Source: Nostoc sp. GT001
GTDB lineage: Bacteria > Cyanobacteriota > Cyanobacteriia > Cyanobacteriales > Nostocaceae
DNA length: 15,634 bases
Assembly: GCF_030382115.1 (NCBI RefSeq)
Contig: NZ_JAUDRJ010000003.1
Coordinates: forward strand, 571,614 to 587,247
Direction: 5' to 3'
Below are positions 7,579 through 13,823 of the stretch, one piece after another (position 1 is the first letter of the stretch; each line of letters begins with the position of its first letter). Below the pieces are notes generated by a model, which did no database searches, was not told where the DNA came from, and worked only from the letters and a program-made list of their open reading frames with translations. The translations under genes and the position numbers were made by a program.

Positions 7579-8070
7579 ATGACAAAAACACCTCTAACTG
7601 AAGCAATCGCATCGGCTGATTCTCAAGGACGCTACCTCAGCAGCACCGAAATTCAAGTTGCTTTTGGTCGCTTCCGCCAAGCTCCTGCTAGCTTACAAGC
7701 AGCAAAAGCATTGAGCGCTAATGCTCAACGCTTGACCGAAGGTGCTGCTCAAGCAGTATATAACAAGTTCCCTTACACCACTCAACAACAAGGCCCTAAC
7801 TTCGCGTCTGATGCGCGCGGTAAAGGCAAGTGTGTACGTGATGTCGGCTACTACTTGCGGATTATCACATACGCTTTAGTTGTTGGTGGCACAGGTCCCT
7901 TGGATGATTTCTTGATTTCTGGTTTGGCTGAAATCAACCGGACTTTTGATCTGTCTCCTAGCTGGTACATTGAAGCTCTCAAGTACATCAAAGCTAACCA
8001 CGGACTCAGCGGCGATCCAGCTGTTGAAGCAAATTCCTACATCGACTACGTAATCAATACTCTAAGCTAG
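7579..8070 (+). CDS. cpcA: phycocyanin alpha subunit, sulfur-depleted form
   Basis: A 163-residue biliprotein that pairs with CpcB to form the alpha-beta monomers of rod hexamers. The single Cys85 in [14 protein letters not shown] is the phycocyanobilin site (canonical alpha-84) and the target of the CpcE/CpcF lyase encoded downstream. Asp88 in the same block should hold the bilin nitrogens. There is no Met beyond the start and no other Cys. Ordinary CpcA has several Mets (for example near LRMVTY and DEYL-type segments), here replaced by Ile, Val or Leu. Thr2 favours Met removal. Length and C-terminus ([10 protein letters not shown]) are standard. Its Shine-Dalgarno is weak (GGGA). A strong terminator-like hairpin follows 13 nt after the stop, separating the abundant subunits from the linker genes. 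Confidence 0.96.
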   Translation: MTKTPLTEAIASADSQGRYLSSTEIQVAFGRFRQAPASLQAAKALSANAQRLTEGAAQAVYNKFPYTTQQQGPNFASDARGKGKCVRDVGYYLRIITYALVVGGTGPLDDFLISGLAEINRTFDLSPSWYIEALKYIKANHGLSGDPAVEANSYIDYVINTLS

Positions 8071-8082
8071 AGTGTTTCTTTA

Positions 8083-8152
8083 GCCCGGAGAGGAAATCAG
8101 CTCTTATGACAAGTGAGTTCTATGAGTTGTTTACCTCTCCGGGCAGTTTTTT
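8083..8152 (+). terminator. terminator/attenuator after cpcA
   Basis: A perfect 11-bp GC-rich stem, GCCCGGAGAGG (8083-8093) with CCTCTCCGGGC (8134-8144), closes a 40-nt loop and is followed by AGTTTTTT (8145-8152). Position and form fit a partial terminator that makes cpcBA mRNA far more abundant than linker mRNA, as is usual for cpc operons. It may also stabilise the 3' end of the short transcript. Confidence 0.8.
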
Positions 8153-8760
8153 AAGAAAAGCTAGCTGAAAACCCTGGAGAAAGAGGAACATAGTTCTGTA
8201 TTTTTTGCTTTAGAACAGGGATGAAAGCTGCCGAAGTAGCACGGTATTTGCTACAACTTTGGGAAAGTTAACAACCCAGTGCCTCTTTTAAGCTACCGTC
8301 AATTGGCACAATATTTTTGTCAGTACAAGATTTAAAAACCTACCCTCAGACTGGGGGAAAGTATACGCCCGAAATAACTTAAGGAGATATCACTACGCCC
8401 TTGTGGCAGATGTGGTGAGGCAGCGAGCGCAATCTTCTCCCTTCTCTTATGAGACGCTACGTGTTCGCGGAGCGTCCCATAGGGAAGGAAAGACGCTAGC
8501 GCAGTCCCCTATGAGGAAGCAAGATATGCGTAGTCTCTGGCAGAGAGAGAACTTCTAGAGGTTTCTCCCCCATGAGAGACTGCCAAACCGATAGGGTGAG
8601 CCTGGGAACCTGTGGAAACAGGATGTTAAGGCAGCTATGTCTTAAAAATCGCCTTACTTTAGGTAAGGTGAGTGTCAATTTCAAAAAGACTGTTAAAAGA
8701 CTAGAAAAAATTTTCTAAAAAGTTTTCAGTTTTGCAGTTAAAACTGAGGAGGTTTTAAAG
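8153..8760 (+). promoter_or_regulatory. long structured spacer between cpcA and the first linker gene
   Basis: There is no convincing gene in about 600 nt. The stretch 8440-8535 holds palindromic repeat units (GACGCT...AGCGTC at 8453-8475; GACGCTAGCG around 8492) of the kind dispersed in Nostocales genomes. It then folds into several local hairpins: CCTGT-GGAA-ACAGG (8607-8620), enclosed by GAGCCT near 8598 and AGGC near 8630; CCTTAC/GTAAGG (8652-8668); and TCAGTTTT/AAAACTGA (8726-8747), abutting the next Shine-Dalgarno. A second promoter for the linker genes may lie here. I could not identify one with confidence. Confidence 0.45.
8726..8752 (+). promoter_or_regulatory. hairpin abutting the cpcH ribosome-binding site
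   Basis: A perfect 8-bp stem, TCAGTTTT (8726-8733) with AAAACTGA (8740-8747), and a 6-nt loop. Its last base is the first base of the strong Shine-Dalgarno AGGAGG (8747-8752), 8 nt before ATG 8761. The stem does not bury the site, but its position suggests control of translation or mRNA processing for the linker. Confidence 0.5.
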
Positions 8761-9573
8761 ATGGCAGCTTTGGGACAAGCAGCAAGATTAGGGATTGGAG
8801 CGTTTGAAAATTCAGCACCAGTAGAACTACGCCCTGATAGAACAGAAGCCGATGTAGCAGTGGTTATCCGGGCGGCTTACCGTCAGGTTTTAGGTAACGC
8901 ATATCTACTAGAAGGAGATCGTCTAGAGAGTGCAGAATCACTGTTGCAGCAAGGTGCAATCACCGTTAGGGGATTTGTGCTAGCCATTGCTCAATCAGAA
9001 CTCTATCGGGATAAGTTTTTCCACTCCAACTCCCAAACTCGGTTTATCGAGTTGAATTATAAGCATTTATTGGGGCGTGCCCCAGAAGATGAGTCAGAGA
9101 TTTCGTATCATGTTGAGCTTTACAACTCACAAGGTTACGAAGCTGAGATTAATTCCTACATTGACTCATTAGAATATCAAGAGAGTTTTGGCGAAAATAT
9201 TGTCCCCTACTATAAAGGCTTTAAAAGTCAAGTAGGACAGAAAAATGTTGGCTATAGCCGACTGTTTCAACTGTATCGTGGTTATGCCAATAGCGATCGC
9301 GCTCAAGGACAAAAACAAGGACGGCTAACTTGGGAAGTGGCTAAAAATCTAGCTTCACCCATTTACCCAGTCTCTGCTGGAGCCTTAGCAGGTCTTTCTC
9401 GAGGCGAACGCGGCGAAACATACCGGATCAGAGTGCTACAAGCTGCTTCCCCAAACTCAACTGTAGTAAGGCGCGGTACTGCGGAATTGATCGTATCCTA
9501 CGAGCAACTTTCTAGTAAATTGCAGCAGTTGAATCGCAAGGGCAGTAAGGTTATTAGCATTACAGCCGTATAA
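8761..9573 (+). CDS. cpcH: phycobilisome rod linker (30-kDa class), sulfur-free
   Basis: A 270-residue rod linker (CpcC/CpcH family). The PBS linker domain (Pfam PBS_linker_poly type) covers about residues 20-180, with [41 protein letters not shown] and FGENIVPYY. The CpcD-like capping domain is at about 217-268 (ETYRIRVLQ...VISITAV). It sits in the cavity of phycocyanin hexamers and joins them along the rod. Apart from Met1 (with Ala2, so probably removed) it has no Met and no Cys. The strong Shine-Dalgarno AGGAGG at 8747-8752 fixes the start. The name follows the Calothrix order B-A-H-I-D; cpcC is an equally valid family name. It is a paralogue of the next gene, and the two share most linker-domain motifs. 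Confidence 0.93.
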   Translation: MAALGQAARLGIGAFENSAPVELRPDRTEADVAVVIRAAYRQVLGNAYLLEGDRLESAESLLQQGAITVRGFVLAIAQSELYRDKFFHSNSQTRFIELNYKHLLGRAPEDESEISYHVELYNSQGYEAEINSYIDSLEYQESFGENIVPYYKGFKSQVGQKNVGYSRLFQLYRGYANSDRAQGQKQGRLTWEVAKNLASPIYPVSAGALAGLSRGERGETYRIRVLQAASPNSTVVRRGTAELIVSYEQLSSKLQQLNRKGSKVISITAV

Positions 9574-9597
9574 ATAGGGAATTGGGGAATTAAGGGA

Positions 9598-9715
9598 GGA
9601 GTTAGGAGTGAGGAGTTAGAAGTGAGGAGTGAGGAGTTAGAAGTTATGAGTTTTAAATTCCTAACTATATCCCTACCCTTAACTCCTAACTCTTACACTC
9701 CTAACTCCTAATTTT
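9598..9715 (+). repeat. heptamer tandem repeats forming an inverted repeat between linker genes
   Basis: Eight 7-mers run 9598-9653: GGAGTTA, GGAGTGA, GGAGTTA, GAAGTGA, GGAGTGA, GGAGTTA, GAAGTTA, TGAGTTT. The complementary arm, with TAACTCC-type units, lies at 9680-9708 and is followed by TAATTTTT (9709-9716). The RNA would form a long imperfect stem with a U-rich tail, so this repeat may act as an attenuator or processing signal between cpcH and cpcI. The unit length of seven is typical of heterocystous cyanobacteria. Confidence 0.8.
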
Positions 9716-9747
9716 TCCAACTACTAATTACAAAAGGAAAATTACCA

Positions 9748-10617
9748 ATGGCTATTACAACAGCAGCTTCCCGTTTGGGAACAGAACCTTTTAGCGATCA
9801 GTCTCCTGTGGAATTGCGTCCAAATGCAACCAAAGAAGACATTGAAAGAGTAATTTCTGCCGTCTATCGTCAGGTGTTGGGCAACAACTACATCTTGGCA
9901 TCTGACCGCCTGACAAGTGCTGAATCTATTCTGCGCGATGGCAAAAGTACAGTCCAAGAGTTTGTGCGTCAATTAGCTAAATCAGAATTGTACAAAACCA
10001 AATTTTTCTACGACAACTTCCAAACTCGCGTCATTGAACTAAACTACAAACATTTGTTGGGTCGTGCCCCTTATGATGAGTCTGATGTCGTCTATCACTT
10101 AGACTTGTATCAAACCAAGGGATATGAAGCCGATATTGATTCTTATATTGATTCGCCAGAGTATCAATCTAGCTTTGGTGAAAATATAGTGCCTTACTAT
10201 CGTGGCTTTAATACCCAAACAGGACAGAAAACTGTCGGATTTAGCCGGATATTCCAACTTTATCGCGGCTATGCCAGTAGCGATACCTCCCAACTCAAAG
10301 GCAAATCCTCTCGCCTTGCTAGCGAACTAGGTCGCAATAGCGCATCCGTTGTTGTTCCTCCCTCTGGTGCTTCCTCAGGCTTTTCATACGTTGCTTCTGA
10401 AAAAGGCGTTACCCCCAACAGTACTTTTGGTGGTGCAGGAACCTTTGGTAAAGAAGGCAGACTTTACCGTATTGAAGTAGCAGGTGTTTTTGGAGCTGGT
10501 TATCCTAGCACACGCCGCGTCAATCAAGCCGTGGTTATACCTTATGAAGAACTATCTAGTTACTTCCAGAGAGTGGTAAAACAAGGTGGTAAAATAGCTA
10601 GTGTGAAACCCCTTTAG
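9748..10617 (+). CDS. cpcI: phycobilisome rod linker (second, larger), sulfur-free
   Basis: A 289-residue rod linker of the CpcC/CpcI family. The N-terminus [11 protein letters not shown] is characteristic. The linker domain is at about residues 20-180 ([51 protein letters not shown]). A Ser/Gly-rich hinge follows (about 198-235), then a CpcD-like domain (238-289, RLYRIEVAG...KIASVKPL). No Met is present beyond the initiator and no Cys; Ala2 favours Met removal. Common linkers of this type carry at least a few Mets, for example in NEYIM-type segments, here NNYIL. It would add a second, distal phycocyanin hexamer to the rod. It lies between two heptamer-repeat hairpins, with a Shine-Dalgarno-like AAAGGAAAA (9732-9740) upstream. 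Confidence 0.93.
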   Translation: MAITTAASRLGTEPFSDQSPVELRPNATKEDIERVISAVYRQVLGNNYILASDRLTSAESILRDGKSTVQEFVRQLAKSELYKTKFFYDNFQTRVIELNYKHLLGRAPYDESDVVYHLDLYQTKGYEADIDSYIDSPEYQSSFGENIVPYYRGFNTQTGQKTVGFSRIFQLYRGYASSDTSQLKGKSSRLASELGRNSASVVVPPSGASSGFSYVASEKGVTPNSTFGGAGTFGKEGRLYRIEVAGVFGAGYPSTRRVNQAVVIPYEELSSYFQRVVKQGGKIASVKPL

Positions 10618-10633
10618 TGTCAATTTGTCAATA

Positions 10634-10676
10634 GTCATTAGTCATTAGTCATTATTAAAGGCAAAAGACTAATGAC
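10634..10676 (+). repeat. heptamer repeat with inverted copy between cpcI and cpcD
   Basis: Three tandem GTCATTA units (10634-10654) are followed after 15 nt by the inverse TAATGAC (10670-10676). The transcript can fold into a short hairpin. It occupies the cpcI-cpcD gap in the same way that the other heptamer array occupies the cpcH-cpcI gap. Confidence 0.75.
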
Positions 10677-10700
10677 AATTTAAAATTGGGAATTAATTTT

Positions 10701-10961
10701 ATGGTTGGGTCAATTAGTAGTAGAACGAGTAGTCGCTACTTTCGGTATGAAGTAGTAGGTCTGCGCCAAAGCGAAGAAACTGAAAAAACCAACTATCCCA
10801 TTCGTTCTAGTGCAACTGTGTTTTTCACAGTACCTGAGAACCGGATGAATCAAGAAATGCAGCGGATTACTCGCTTGGGTGGCAAAATAGTCAGCATTCA
10901 GCCATTGAACGCTGAACCTCAAACAGATAGCGAACAAAGCGATCCTCCTTCTTCACAATGA
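10701..10961 (+). CDS. cpcD: small rod-capping linker CpcD
   Basis: An 86-residue rod-terminating linker that caps the core-distal end of phycocyanin rods and limits their length. Conserved blocks are FRYEVVGLRQ (14-23), FFTVPENRMNQEMQRITRLGGKIVSI (41-66). An Asp/Glu/Gln/Ser-rich tail (71-86) extends past the usual C-terminus. I chose ATG 10701 rather than the in-frame TTG at 10686 because CpcD proteins begin close to the SxSSRxFRYEVVG block. It has no Cys but keeps two internal Mets (49 and 53) within the conserved RMNxEMQRI motif. Sulfur depletion is therefore incomplete here, consistent with low copy number (one per rod) or with functional need. The stop overlaps the cpcE start (ATGA), implying translational coupling. 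Confidence 0.93.
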   Translation: MVGSISSRTSSRYFRYEVVGLRQSEETEKTNYPIRSSATVFFTVPENRMNQEMQRITRLGGKIVSIQPLNAEPQTDSEQSDPPSSQ

Positions 10962-11803
10962 ATTCTAGTCCGCAGAAATTTGAAGATTTATCACCGACAG
11001 GTAACTCTGGCGATGGTGAATCTTTAACAGTAGAGCAAGCGATCACTAATCTTGAGAGTGCAGATTTAGGTCTGCGATTTTATGCTGCTTGGTGGTTGGG
11101 TAGGTTTCGGATCTGTGAAGCAGCTGCGGTTACAGGATTGATTAAAGCGTTAGAGGATGAAGCCGATAGAACACCAGAAGGCGGATATCCTCTGCGAAGA
11201 AACGCAGCTAGGGCATTAGGGAAACTAGGCGATCGCCAGGCAGTCTCACCTTTAATTGCGTGTTTAGACTGCTCAGATTTTTATGTCCGCGAAGCAGCAG
11301 CACAATCCTTAGAAATGCTGGGTGATCCGGTTTGCATTCCCGCCCTGATTGAGTTATTACAAGTAGGTTTGCAAGGAGAGCAGCTGATATCAAAGCAGCC
11401 TGATTTATCTCAACCCTACGAAGCCATTTTAGAAGCCTTGGGAGCCTTGAGGGCGACTGAGTGCGTCCCCTTGGTAAAACCATTTTTAGAGCATCCAATA
11501 GAATTGGTGCAATATGCTGCCGCACGAGCTATGTATCAATTAACTCAAGAACCAGCTTATGGAGAACGGTTAGTAAAAGCTCTGGCAGGAGAAAAATTGC
11601 AATTGCGTCGAGCAGTGTTAGCAGACTTGGGAGCAATTGGCTATCTACCCGCAGCAGATGCGATCGCCGAAACTCTTGCCGAAAATAGTCTAAAGCTAAT
11701 TTCTCTTAAAGGATTACTAGAACATCAAGTTAACCACACAGCAACAAGCACTTTGTCTGATGGTGCGATTAAAGTGATAAATTTGATGGACTCGCTTTTG
11801 TAG
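10958..11803 (+). CDS. cpcE: phycocyanobilin lyase subunit CpcE
   Basis: A 281-residue HEAT-repeat (E-Z type) protein. With CpcF it forms the heterodimeric lyase that attaches phycocyanobilin to Cys84 of CpcA, and can also remove or transfer it. Signature segments are LTVEQAITNLESADLGLRFYAAWWLGRF (23-50) and repeats such as PLRRNAARALGKLGD (78-92), FYVREAAAQSLEMLGDP (108-124) and VQYAAARAMYQL (184-195). It contains five Cys (53, 102, 105, 126, 169) and three internal Mets, so unlike its structural neighbours it shows no sulfur avoidance. ATG 10958 overlaps the cpcD stop by four bases. In Calothrix PCC 7601 cpcE and cpcF accompany the cpc1 set; here they sit in the sulfur-poor operon. Confidence 0.95.
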   Translation: MNSSPQKFEDLSPTGNSGDGESLTVEQAITNLESADLGLRFYAAWWLGRFRICEAAAVTGLIKALEDEADRTPEGGYPLRRNAARALGKLGDRQAVSPLIACLDCSDFYVREAAAQSLEMLGDPVCIPALIELLQVGLQGEQLISKQPDLSQPYEAILEALGALRATECVPLVKPFLEHPIELVQYAAARAMYQLTQEPAYGERLVKALAGEKLQLRRAVLADLGAIGYLPAADAIAETLAENSLKLISLKGLLEHQVNHTATSTLSDGAIKVINLMDSLL

Positions 11804-11854
11804 TTATAATTTCCCAGGCATTAGTTGTTATTAATACGCTTAAATTAACTGTTA

Positions 11855-11912
11855 ATCAGGCATAAACCCCTAACATAACTGCGAGATAAGGGCTAGGGGG
11901 TTTACGCCTGAT
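11855..11912 (+). repeat. long interrupted palindrome between cpcE and cpcF
   Basis: ATCAGGC-A-TAAACCCC-TA (11855-11872) pairs with TA-GGGGGTTTA-C-GCCTGAT (11894-11912), about 17 bp with minor mismatches, around a 21-nt loop. No T-run follows, so it is more likely an RNA-processing/stability element or a small palindromic repeat than a terminator. It fills much of the 170-nt gap between the two lyase-subunit genes. Confidence 0.7.
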
Positions 11913-11973
11913 GTCAACTACGGAGGACTTAAGCTACAATTGGCAGATCCCTAATGACTGATGGCAGATTATT

Positions 11974-12702
11974 ATGAATAACAGTGACCTTGCCCAAATA
12001 TTAATTCGTGCTGTGGAAGAAGCAGACTCCTCGGATCGCTTATTAGACGCAGTTCAGGAGTTAGCGGCAGCTGGCATAGAGGAATCTGTTCCCACTCTGA
12101 TTGCAGCTTTGGGCTACAACAATCCAGGGGCAGCAGTGGCGGCAGTAGATGGACTAATTGCGATCGGAGAAGCCGCAGTACCGTCACTATTGGAACTAAT
12201 TGATGACTACAACTACAGTGCTAGAGCTTGGGCTATCCGTGCCTTAGCGGGAATTGGCGATGTTCGGGCGCTGGATACCTTGTTAGAGGCAGCAAAAAAC
12301 GATTTTTCCTTAAGCGTGCGGCGAGCAGCTGCTAGGGGATTAGGCACTTTACGCTGGCAGCAACTCCCTGCTGAGAAAGTGGAATCTGTTCAGACTCAGG
12401 TATTAGAGGCGCTATTACTAATTTCTCAAGATCCAGAGTGGATAGTGCGTTATGCAGCAGTGACGAGTTTAGAAACACTTGCACTAGCCATAGCAGTCAC
12501 TTTACCAGAGCAAGCGTCACGGATTACAAATCAACTTCAGCAAATACTCGATACTGATGCCGATTTGGGAGTTCGTACCCGCGTAGAATTTGCACAGCAA
12601 AAAATTCAACAGCAACAACATCAAGAAATGTTTGCACCGAAAAGAAAGCTAGAAAATACTGAAGTGTCTGAAATACCTCATCGTGGTGGTGGCAGACGGT
12701 AA
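11974..12702 (+). CDS. cpcF: phycocyanobilin lyase subunit CpcF
   Basis: A 242-residue HEAT-repeat protein and partner of CpcE in the alpha-phycocyanin bilin lyase. Signatures are LGYNNPGAAVAAVDGLIAIGEAAVP (46-70), DDYNYSARAWAIRALAGIGD (77-96), FSLSVRRAAARGLGTLRW (110-127) and DPEWIVRYAAVTSLETLA (152-169). A Gln-rich, then basic tail (about 203-242) goes past the usual C-terminus. It has no Cys and one internal Met; CpcF proteins are naturally poor in both, so this is weak evidence for selection. PecF is excluded by length and by lack of the isomerase-specific features I would expect. No clear Shine-Dalgarno was seen. It lies 170 nt after cpcE and is the last gene of the operon. Confidence 0.92.
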   Translation: MNNSDLAQILIRAVEEADSSDRLLDAVQELAAAGIEESVPTLIAALGYNNPGAAVAAVDGLIAIGEAAVPSLLELIDDYNYSARAWAIRALAGIGDVRALDTLLEAAKNDFSLSVRRAAARGLGTLRWQQLPAEKVESVQTQVLEALLLISQDPEWIVRYAAVTSLETLALAIAVTLPEQASRITNQLQQILDTDADLGVRTRVEFAQQKIQQQQHQEMFAPKRKLENTEVSEIPHRGGGRR

Positions 12703-12710
12703 ATTACCAG

Positions 12711-12737
12711 ACACCAACCGCCCTTGCGGTATGGTGT
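12711..12737 (+). terminator. hairpin after cpcF
   Basis: ACACCA-A-CCGC (12711-12721) pairs with GCGG-TA-TGGTGT (12726-12737), ten base pairs with a small internal bulge and a CCTT loop, 8 nt after the cpcF stop. No T-run follows, so factor-independent termination is uncertain. The position fits the 3' end of the cpc operon. Confidence 0.45.
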
Positions 12738-12834
12738 TAGGTTCTGCCAATTCATCGGGGATAGCCTTCAGAACTCCTTGTTTTATTAGTTCTTGCATTC
12801 GCTTCTCCGATGGGGAGTCCTGGTTCCCAAGACC

Positions 12835-12853
12835 TTAGTTTTGGTAAAACTAA
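12835..12853. terminator. AT-rich palindrome at the convergent gene ends
   Basis: TTAGTTTT (12835-12842) and AAAACTAA (12846-12853) form a perfect 8-bp stem with a GGT loop. The palindrome contains the stop codon of the minus-strand HD gene. Being symmetric and lying between convergent genes, it may serve both strands as a weak terminator. Confidence 0.35.
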
Positions 12854-13500
12854 CCAGGCGATAAAGACTGAATTTCTGCCTGGATATTGCCACGAGCAGA
12901 TGGTTCGGCAAACTCTGACATTAAAGGCGTAAAATAAATACGCGATCGCTGTAAAAATCTTTCTAAAATTTTCTGACGACCTGTGATATAATCTGCCTCT
13001 GCCACCCAGCCATATTCCTGACGAATAGCATGGGCATATTCTTCATAATCCACTGAGTTAGTAGCCAAAATCGCTAAATCTGCATCAATTAAGACTTGGC
13101 TATCATAGTCATTTACCGCAGCTTGGTGGTCTTTAGTGTTCAGAATCAGACGGGTGACAGTAGTTATGATACTTTCTGGAATACCAAAATTACTCAGCAA
13201 CTCAAAAGCATAGTCTGCGCTTCGTTCTTCGTTATCTTTAGCTTCAGCGTCATACACTACATCATGAAACCAGGCAGCTAGTTGAACAGCAGCTAGGTTG
13301 TTGGTGTAACCTTGCAAAACCTCAATTGTGCTGAGGACGCGATCAATGTGTTTCAGTGTATGGTAGTAGCGACCAGGGGTAGAATAAGCTTCAACCAAGA
13401 GATTAAAGGCTTTTTCAGCCGCTACCTGGTCAACGCCAAAGGGTTGGAGTGTGTGTTGCCAGTTATAAAATAAAATATCCATAAAGTTTTCTGTAGGCAT
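12850..13500 (-). CDS. HD-domain metal-dependent phosphohydrolase-like protein
   Basis: A 216-residue protein resembling the COG4339 group of predicted HD-superfamily phosphohydrolases. Counting from the chosen start, the metal-binding pattern is seen as His47 and His51 in YYHTLKHI, His79-Asp80 in WFHDVVYD, and an acidic LIDADLAIL segment at about 137-145. Later conserved blocks are EYAHAIRQEYGWV and the C-terminal RIYFTPLM. The substrate is unknown; HD proteins hydrolyse phosphoesters, often of nucleotides. A longer reading frame to 13569 exists, but the extra residues look unlike the family and would overlap the GUN4 remnant further. ATG 13500, or ATG 13482 (MDILFYNWQ), is more likely, and neither has a clear ribosome-binding site. 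It is convergent with cpcF and divergent from the kinase. Confidence 0.78.
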   Translation of the reverse strand: MPTENFMDILFYNWQHTLQPFGVDQVAAEKAFNLLVEAYSTPGRYYHTLKHIDRVLSTIEVLQGYTNNLAAVQLAAWFHDVVYDAEAKDNEERSADYAFELLSNFGIPESIITTVTRLILNTKDHQAAVNDYDSQVLIDADLAILATNSVDYEEYAHAIRQEYGWVAEADYITGRQKILERFLQRSRIYFTPLMSEFAEPSARGNIQAEIQSLSPG

Positions 13501-13502
13501 AG

Positions 13503-13772
13503 AGGCAGTATACCCATTCTGAGTATTGGAAAAAACAAGTATATGCAGATGGAGAGTGGAAAGAAGCAAATGAAGAGGCGATGCGAGTTATGTTAGTAGT
13601 CCCTAAAAGAGAAAAGGAAGGCTGGTTTCGTCCTCAAGATATTGACAACTTTCCCTGTGAGGACATCCGTACCAAGTTGTGGGTGTTTTCTTTCCCATCA
13701 AGATTTGTAATCAGTATTCAACCGAATTTAATCTCAGAGACTTTGCGGGATATGAGTGGTTCACCACTGTGA
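13503..13772 (+). pseudogene. GUN4-domain remnant
   Basis: The open frame (13503-13772, bounded upstream by TAG 13500-13502) encodes YADGEWKEANEEAMRVML, then REKEGWF and DIDNFPCEDIRT. This strongly resembles the front half of the porphyrin-binding GUN4 domain (W-KEAdeeT...REkEGWl...FPCEDLRTIDQLWVKYSNGRFGFSVQ). The motif then decays: the IDQ of RTIDQLW is lost (RT-K-LW), and the following RFGFSVQ-like segment reads RFVISIQ. The domain stops well short of its normal end. The only ATG (13581) falls inside the domain, so no proper start exists. GUN4 proteins stimulate Mg-chelatase, and GUN4 domains are also found on some Nostocales Ser/Thr kinases. The adjacent kinase gene lacks one, so this could be debris from a neighbouring kinase-GUN4 gene. 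A short expressed ORF cannot be excluded. Confidence 0.6.
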
Positions 13773-13823
13773 TATCTGATACAGGGAAGTTATGATCGTG
13801 GGCATTAATTTTTTATTGTTAAG

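Noticed and set aside
6965..8070. Phycoerythrocyanin (pecB/pecA) instead of phycocyanin
   Set aside because: Sequence pattern, the B-A-linker-linker-D-E-F order with cpcE/cpcF type lyases, and absence of pecE/pecF isomerase-lyase features favour phycocyanin.
8222..8272. Tiny ORF MKAAEVARYLLQLWES in the cpcA-cpcH spacer
   Set aside because: Only 16 codons, with no Shine-Dalgarno. Nearby frames continue with weakly protein-like text, so it might be debris of a lost gene, but nothing is identifiable.
8598..8636. Possible group II intron domain V-like fold (GAGCCT... GGAA loop ...AGGC)
   Set aside because: Stem lengths and bulge do not match the 34-nt domain V pattern, and no intron-encoded protein or GTGYG boundary was found.
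12649..12798. Minus-strand 49-codon ORF (MQELIKQGVLKAIPDELAEP...) overlapping the cpcF 3' end
   Set aside because: The peptide looks plausible, but it has no recognised family, no clear ribosome-binding site, overlaps cpcF and covers the post-cpcF hairpin. It is kept only as a candidate small protein or gene fragment.
13501..13569. N-terminal extension of the HD protein (MLLSTLHLHI...)
   Set aside because: The extra residues are not family-like and would run antisense through the GUN4 remnant; internal ATGs at 13500 and 13482 fit better.
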